Assembly: GCA_964390055.1 (NCBI GenBank)
Contig: CAYMGQ010000037.1
Span: 1-7,645 of the forward strand
Origin: CAYMGQ01 sp964390055
Lineage (GTDB): Bacteria; Bacillota; Clostridia; Peptostreptococcales; Natronincolaceae
DNA length: 7,645 nt
Reading direction: 5' to 3'
Within the stretch, counting starts at the first letter, position 1, and the number at the start of each line of letters is the position of its first letter. Position numbers and translations under genes: made by a program. A model generated the notes under the pieces. That model ran no database searches and had not been told where the DNA came from. It saw only the letters and a list, made by a program, of their open reading frames with translations. Positions 5,048 through 7,645 of the stretch are shown piece after piece.

Positions 5048-5629
5048 CTATTTGCTAGAATATACTTCTACCCTATTGCCAGATATACCCAATACTGTTT
5101 TAACTGCTCCATAAAGCATCTCCCTTATTTCTGGATCTTCTGCCCCTTCAGCTATTACTATTACTCCTCGAACAGTAGGTTTTATTTCCTTTAAAACCAT
5201 TAATGTACCTTCACTACCAGTAACCATTTGTATATCCATCCCCTCCCTTGTGGTTTCTCTAGTACCCCCCTGAGAATCTACTTCATTTGTAGTTTCGTTA
5301 TTTTTACTTGTATTAAATGCTGGAATTTTTTCTATAGTATCCTCTAGAGTTATCATAACCTTAACTTTTCCCACTCCTTTTAATTCTGATAATATCTCCT
5401 CTAATTTTTTTTCTAAAAGAGCTCCATAATCTAAATCCATATCAGATACATTGTTTGAAAAATCCGTTAATTGTAAATCGGAATTTGATTTATTAGTATT
5501 ATTTATAAAAATATTAGCCATTATTAAAATTATAATTCCAATAATTAAAATAATAAGTAAATTATAAATTAGTTTATTATTATCCATTTTATTTATATAT
5601 TCTTTTATCTTAAGGATAGTTTTGTTCAC
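5048..5629 (-). CDS. spoIIIAG: Stage III sporulation protein AG
   Basis: A 193-aa single-pass membrane protein whose B. subtilis counterpart (about 229 aa) forms a large ring in the intermembrane space, related to type III secretion (YscJ) and flagellar (FliF) rings. A transmembrane helix lies at about 20-42. The ring domain has YGALLEKKLEEILSELKG (68-85), GKVKVMITLED (87-97), a Thr/Asn/Gly-rich insertion (about 105-135) that corresponds to the beta-rich insert of the known ring, then KPTVRGVIVIAEGAEDPEIR (150-169) and LGISGNRVEV (180-189). It starts with GTG directly after the spoIIIAF TAA stop (zero gap), with AAGGTGA about six nt upstream, so it is strongly coupled to spoIIIAF. The shorter length is mostly in the linker and insertion regions. 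Confidence 0.93.
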   Translation of the reverse strand: MNKTILKIKEYINKMDNNKLIYNLLIILIIGIIILIMANIFINNTNKSNSDLQLTDFSNNVSDMDLDYGALLEKKLEEILSELKGVGKVKVMITLEDTIEKIPAFNTSKNNETTNEVDSQGGTRETTREGMDIQMVTGSEGTLMVLKEIKPTVRGVIVIAEGAEDPEIREMLYGAVKTVLGISGNRVEVYSSK

Positions 5630-6253
5630 TTAATTCACCTTCCCCATCAAGTTTATTAGAATTTCAATCTTTTCTTTTGGCAAATCATAGTTTTCTGAAA
5701 TAGTTTTTTTTATTTTATCATCAGCTAACTCTTTATATTCAGTCATTGTTTCTTGACTTTCTCCAATAGATACCTTTTTCACCTCTTTTACTATTATCTT
5801 ATTATCACTTTCCACGCCTTCTTTATCCATTAAAACTAATTCTATTGATTCTAATTTCCCAAAATTTGCATCTTCTTCATTAATGGAAATTTTTATCTCT
5901 TCAATAGAGTAATTTGTAGTATTTGCAATTAGATTTTCGATTTCTCTCTCAATTTTATTTATATAAAAATTTTTTATCTGTTCTTCTTGAATTTTATTTA
6001 ACTCTTGATTCTCACTATATTCGAAATTAATGCCTTCTATTTGATTTTTATATAAATCTCTAGCGAAACTGTAATCTTTATGAATTAATTTAACAAAAGG
6101 AGCTATTATAACAATAATTATTAAAAAACCAATAATCATATTAATATATCTTTTCATACTACCATTGGGAAGAACTAATTCTACAATAGAAATAAATATA
6201 AATACTAATACTATCTCTTTTAACCATATTGTTAAAAATTCTATAATCTTCAA
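5630..6253 (-). CDS. spoIIIAF: Stage III sporulation protein AF
   Basis: A 207-aa protein, the same length as in B. subtilis (206 aa), and a component of the SpoIIIA-SpoIIQ channel. Two transmembrane helices lie at about 11-28 and 37-54, separated by the family-typical LPNGSMKRYI (28-37). The rest is a soluble, charged domain facing the intermembrane space, proposed to be ring-like as in other SpoIIIA proteins. The region 70-110 is Glu/Asn-rich and probably helical, and the segment SIEEIKISINEEDANFGKLESIELVL supports the mixed alpha-beta fold. The start is TTG, five nt after AGGTG (within GAGGTAGGTGAT); no ATG fits the conserved hydrophobic N-terminus. Gaps: eight nt from spoIIIAE, zero to spoIIIAG. 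Confidence 0.92.
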   Translation of the reverse strand: MKIIEFLTIWLKEIVLVFIFISIVELVLPNGSMKRYINMIIGFLIIIVIIAPFVKLIHKDYSFARDLYKNQIEGINFEYSENQELNKIQEEQIKNFYINKIEREIENLIANTTNYSIEEIKISINEEDANFGKLESIELVLMDKEGVESDNKIIVKEVKKVSIGESQETMTEYKELADDKIKKTISENYDLPKEKIEILINLMGKVN

Positions 6254-6261
6254 AATATCAC

Positions 6262-7443
6262 CTACCTCAGCATAATTGTAGCATTCCCTATTTCAACTAT
6301 AATTGCAATAGTCACAAAAAACATAATAGCTACAGATAGCATACCTATCATTACTAATAATAGTCCCTTTCCTACTTCATCGAAAAATTTTACAATATTC
6401 TCAGATGCAATAGGTTGTACAATTGCCCCTAAAGTTTTATATGTTAATATAAGTACTATAATTTTTATAATTGGAATTATACATATTAAAAAAATTGCAA
6501 TTAAACCTACTACACCTATGCCATTTTTCACTATGGCAGAACAACTAACCACAGTTTCTACTGCATCTGATAAAAACTTTCCAACTATAGGTACTAAATT
6601 ATCCACTGCAAATTTAGCAGTTCTAATGGTCATCCCATCTACCTTACTTCCTATTCCAAATACAGTAATTACACCAATAAATATAGTCAATGAACCTGTT
6701 ACTATTCCAACAATTATTTGTCTAATCAACTTAGATAGTTGAGAAAACTGAACTTTTTCAGATATATTACTAATAATTCCTATAATAAAAGAAAAAAGTA
6801 TTAATGGAAAAACCACATTTTTTATTATAAACCCAATGACGCTTACAGTACCTAGTACTACTGGATGAAATAATAACTTTGTATTCGGACCACTTACTAC
6901 AGTCATTAAGGTTAACAATATAGGAAGTATTATCTGCATAAAATCTACCATTTGAACTACAGTTTTTTTACCTAAATTCAGAGCTAGAACAAAACTATTT
7001 ATGGTTAGCATTGCCAATAATAAATAGCAAACATAATGAGCTAATTGGGCGATATTATCTCCTTCAAATGAAGTTCGAAGATTTGTAAGTATAGAACAAG
7101 CTATGGTTATTGCAAGTATCTGAGCTATTAATAGTAGATTTTCTTTTATTTCTAATAAAAAAAATTCAAATATTCTAGACATTAGCTCATTAATATCTAA
7201 TATCTTTTCACCTTTTATAATGGAGCTAATGAAATCTTTAATATTTATTTCTGGATAATCTATATCCCCTCCTCTAACTATATCCTCCAATACTAATTCC
7301 AACTCCTCTATATTTAAATTATTTAATTGCTCCCGAATAAATTTATTCATTATATTATCATCTGTATCCATAGCATTTGAATGAGGAGAAATTATTATAT
7401 TTAATAATATTATCAAAATAAGTAAAACTAAATTTCTTTTCAT
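6262..7443 (-). CDS. spoIIIAE: Stage III sporulation protein AE
   Basis: A 393-aa polytopic membrane protein (B. subtilis 399 aa), a possible permease-like part of the SpoIIIA channel. It starts with a cleavable-looking signal (hydrophobic 4-19, possible cleavage after SNA at 22-24), as known for this protein. A soluble acidic region (25-90) follows. About seven hydrophobic segments are then seen, roughly at 102-120, 136-157, 168-184, 195-226, 242-263, 309-335 and 358-385. The most family-typical part is KFAVDNLVPIVGKFLSDAVE (277-296) and IVKNGIGVVGLI (304-315). The in-frame GTG at 7452 lies inside the ribosome binding site AAAGGTGA; ATG at 7443 is chosen. That site overlaps the spoIIIAD stop codon, 11 nt away. 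Confidence 0.95.
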   Translation of the reverse strand: MKRNLVLLILIILLNIIISPHSNAMDTDDNIMNKFIREQLNNLNIEELELVLEDIVRGGDIDYPEINIKDFISSIIKGEKILDINELMSRIFEFFLLEIKENLLLIAQILAITIACSILTNLRTSFEGDNIAQLAHYVCYLLLAMLTINSFVLALNLGKKTVVQMVDFMQIILPILLTLMTVVSGPNTKLLFHPVVLGTVSVIGFIIKNVVFPLILFSFIIGIISNISEKVQFSQLSKLIRQIIVGIVTGSLTIFIGVITVFGIGSKVDGMTIRTAKFAVDNLVPIVGKFLSDAVETVVSCSAIVKNGIGVVGLIAIFLICIIPIIKIIVLILTYKTLGAIVQPIASENIVKFFDEVGKGLLLVMIGMLSVAIMFFVTIAIIVEIGNATIMLR

Positions 7444-7448
7444 CCTTT

Positions 7449-7456
7449 TCACCTTT
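7449..7456 (-). promoter_or_regulatory. Ribosome binding site of spoIIIAE (decides the start)
   Basis: AAAGGTGA on the minus strand lies five nt before ATG at 7443. The alternative in-frame GTG (7452-7450) is embedded in the site. The site also overlaps the spoIIIAD stop codon (7457-7455), consistent with coupled translation. Confidence 0.75.
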
Positions 7457-7645
7457 AAGGTAGTATTTTCATAATTAAATCCATTAATGTTAATAGTATA
7501 GGCATTGCCAATACCATAACTATTACCTTACCTCCCAGTTCTATTTTAGATGCTATAGATTCTTCTCCAGCATCACGAGAAACTTGAGCTCCAAATTCCA
7601 CTAAATATGCAATGCCTATTATTTTTAAAATTATAGAAAAATATA
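7455..7645 (-). CDS. spoIIIAD: Stage III sporulation protein AD, C-terminal part (truncated by window edge)
   Basis: The last 62 residues of a membrane protein run from the window edge (first complete codon at 7643) to a TAA at 7457-7455. The sequence holds a hydrophobic helix, then AYLVEFGAQVSRDAGEESIA and a second helix with KVIVMVLAMPILLTLM. The EFGAQ-x-x-RDAGE-x-x-IA-x-KIE-x-GGKVI pattern between two membrane helices is characteristic of SpoIIIAC/SpoIIIAD proteins. Position immediately before spoIIIAE makes it SpoIIIAD (about 130 aa when complete, so roughly half is here). No sign of damage; the missing start is only the window boundary. Confidence 0.93.
   Translation of the reverse strand, partial: YFSIILKIIGIAYLVEFGAQVSRDAGEESIASKIELGGKVIVMVLAMPILLTLMDLIMKILP

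Noticed and set aside
6518..6742. 74-aa open frame on the plus strand within spoIIIAE
   Set aside because: Lies entirely antisense to the most conserved SpoIIIAE segment; no ribosome binding site.
1..7645. CRISPR array, insertion sequence or prophage remnants
   Set aside because: No regularly spaced repeats, no transposase or integrase fragments and no terminal inverted repeats were seen; all coding space is occupied by conserved genes.

Overview
The window comes from a low-G+C, spore-forming, strictly Gram-positive lineage, most likely a member of Clostridia/Tissierellia. The evidence is the very A+T-rich coding DNA, strong GGAGG-type ribosome binding sites, a spoIIIA sporulation operon, and a clostridial-style gene order in which spoIIIA runs directly into asp23-amaP-DUF2273-nusB-xseAB-ispA. 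The genus cannot be fixed from the sequence alone. Every gene lies on the minus strand, so the biological reading direction is from the right end to the left end.

Right part (7645 to 4364): the 3' end of spoIIIAD, then complete spoIIIAE, AF, AG and AH, separated by 0 to 12 nt and largely translationally coupled. They encode mother-cell components of the SpoIIIA-SpoIIQ channel that links mother cell and forespore. Middle part (4363 to 3008): a consensus-like extended -10 promoter restarts transcription just after spoIIIAH. It is followed by an envelope-stress type module: an Asp23/Gls24 protein, its membrane anchor AmaP (itself carrying an Asp23-like domain) and a small DUF2273 membrane protein. 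A perfect 11-bp hairpin separates asp23 from amaP. Next part (2972 to 225): the housekeeping run nusB-xseA-xseB-ispA (transcription antitermination, exonuclease VII, farnesyl diphosphate synthesis), with tiny gaps or overlaps.

Left end (about 181 to 1): the composition changes abruptly to about 54% G+C (96 of 177 bases counted) with no plausible reading frame. A promoter with a perfect extended -10 (TGcTATAAT) and 17-nt spacing sits in the 47-nt gap after ispA and points into this block. A dense, G+C-rich, structured RNA directly downstream of nusB-xseA-xseB-ispA is the hallmark setting of OLE RNA (Ornate, Large, Extremophilic), a roughly 600-nt membrane-associated bacterial noncoding RNA that works with Oap proteins. 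I read positions 181 to 1 as the first ~180 nt of an OLE RNA truncated by the window edge. This is the most exciting item in the window.

Several start codons were moved from the longest possible ORF to a downstream ATG, because the upstream in-frame start lies inside, upstream of or directly against the Shine-Dalgarno sequence (nusB, xseA, amaP, asp23, spoIIIAE).
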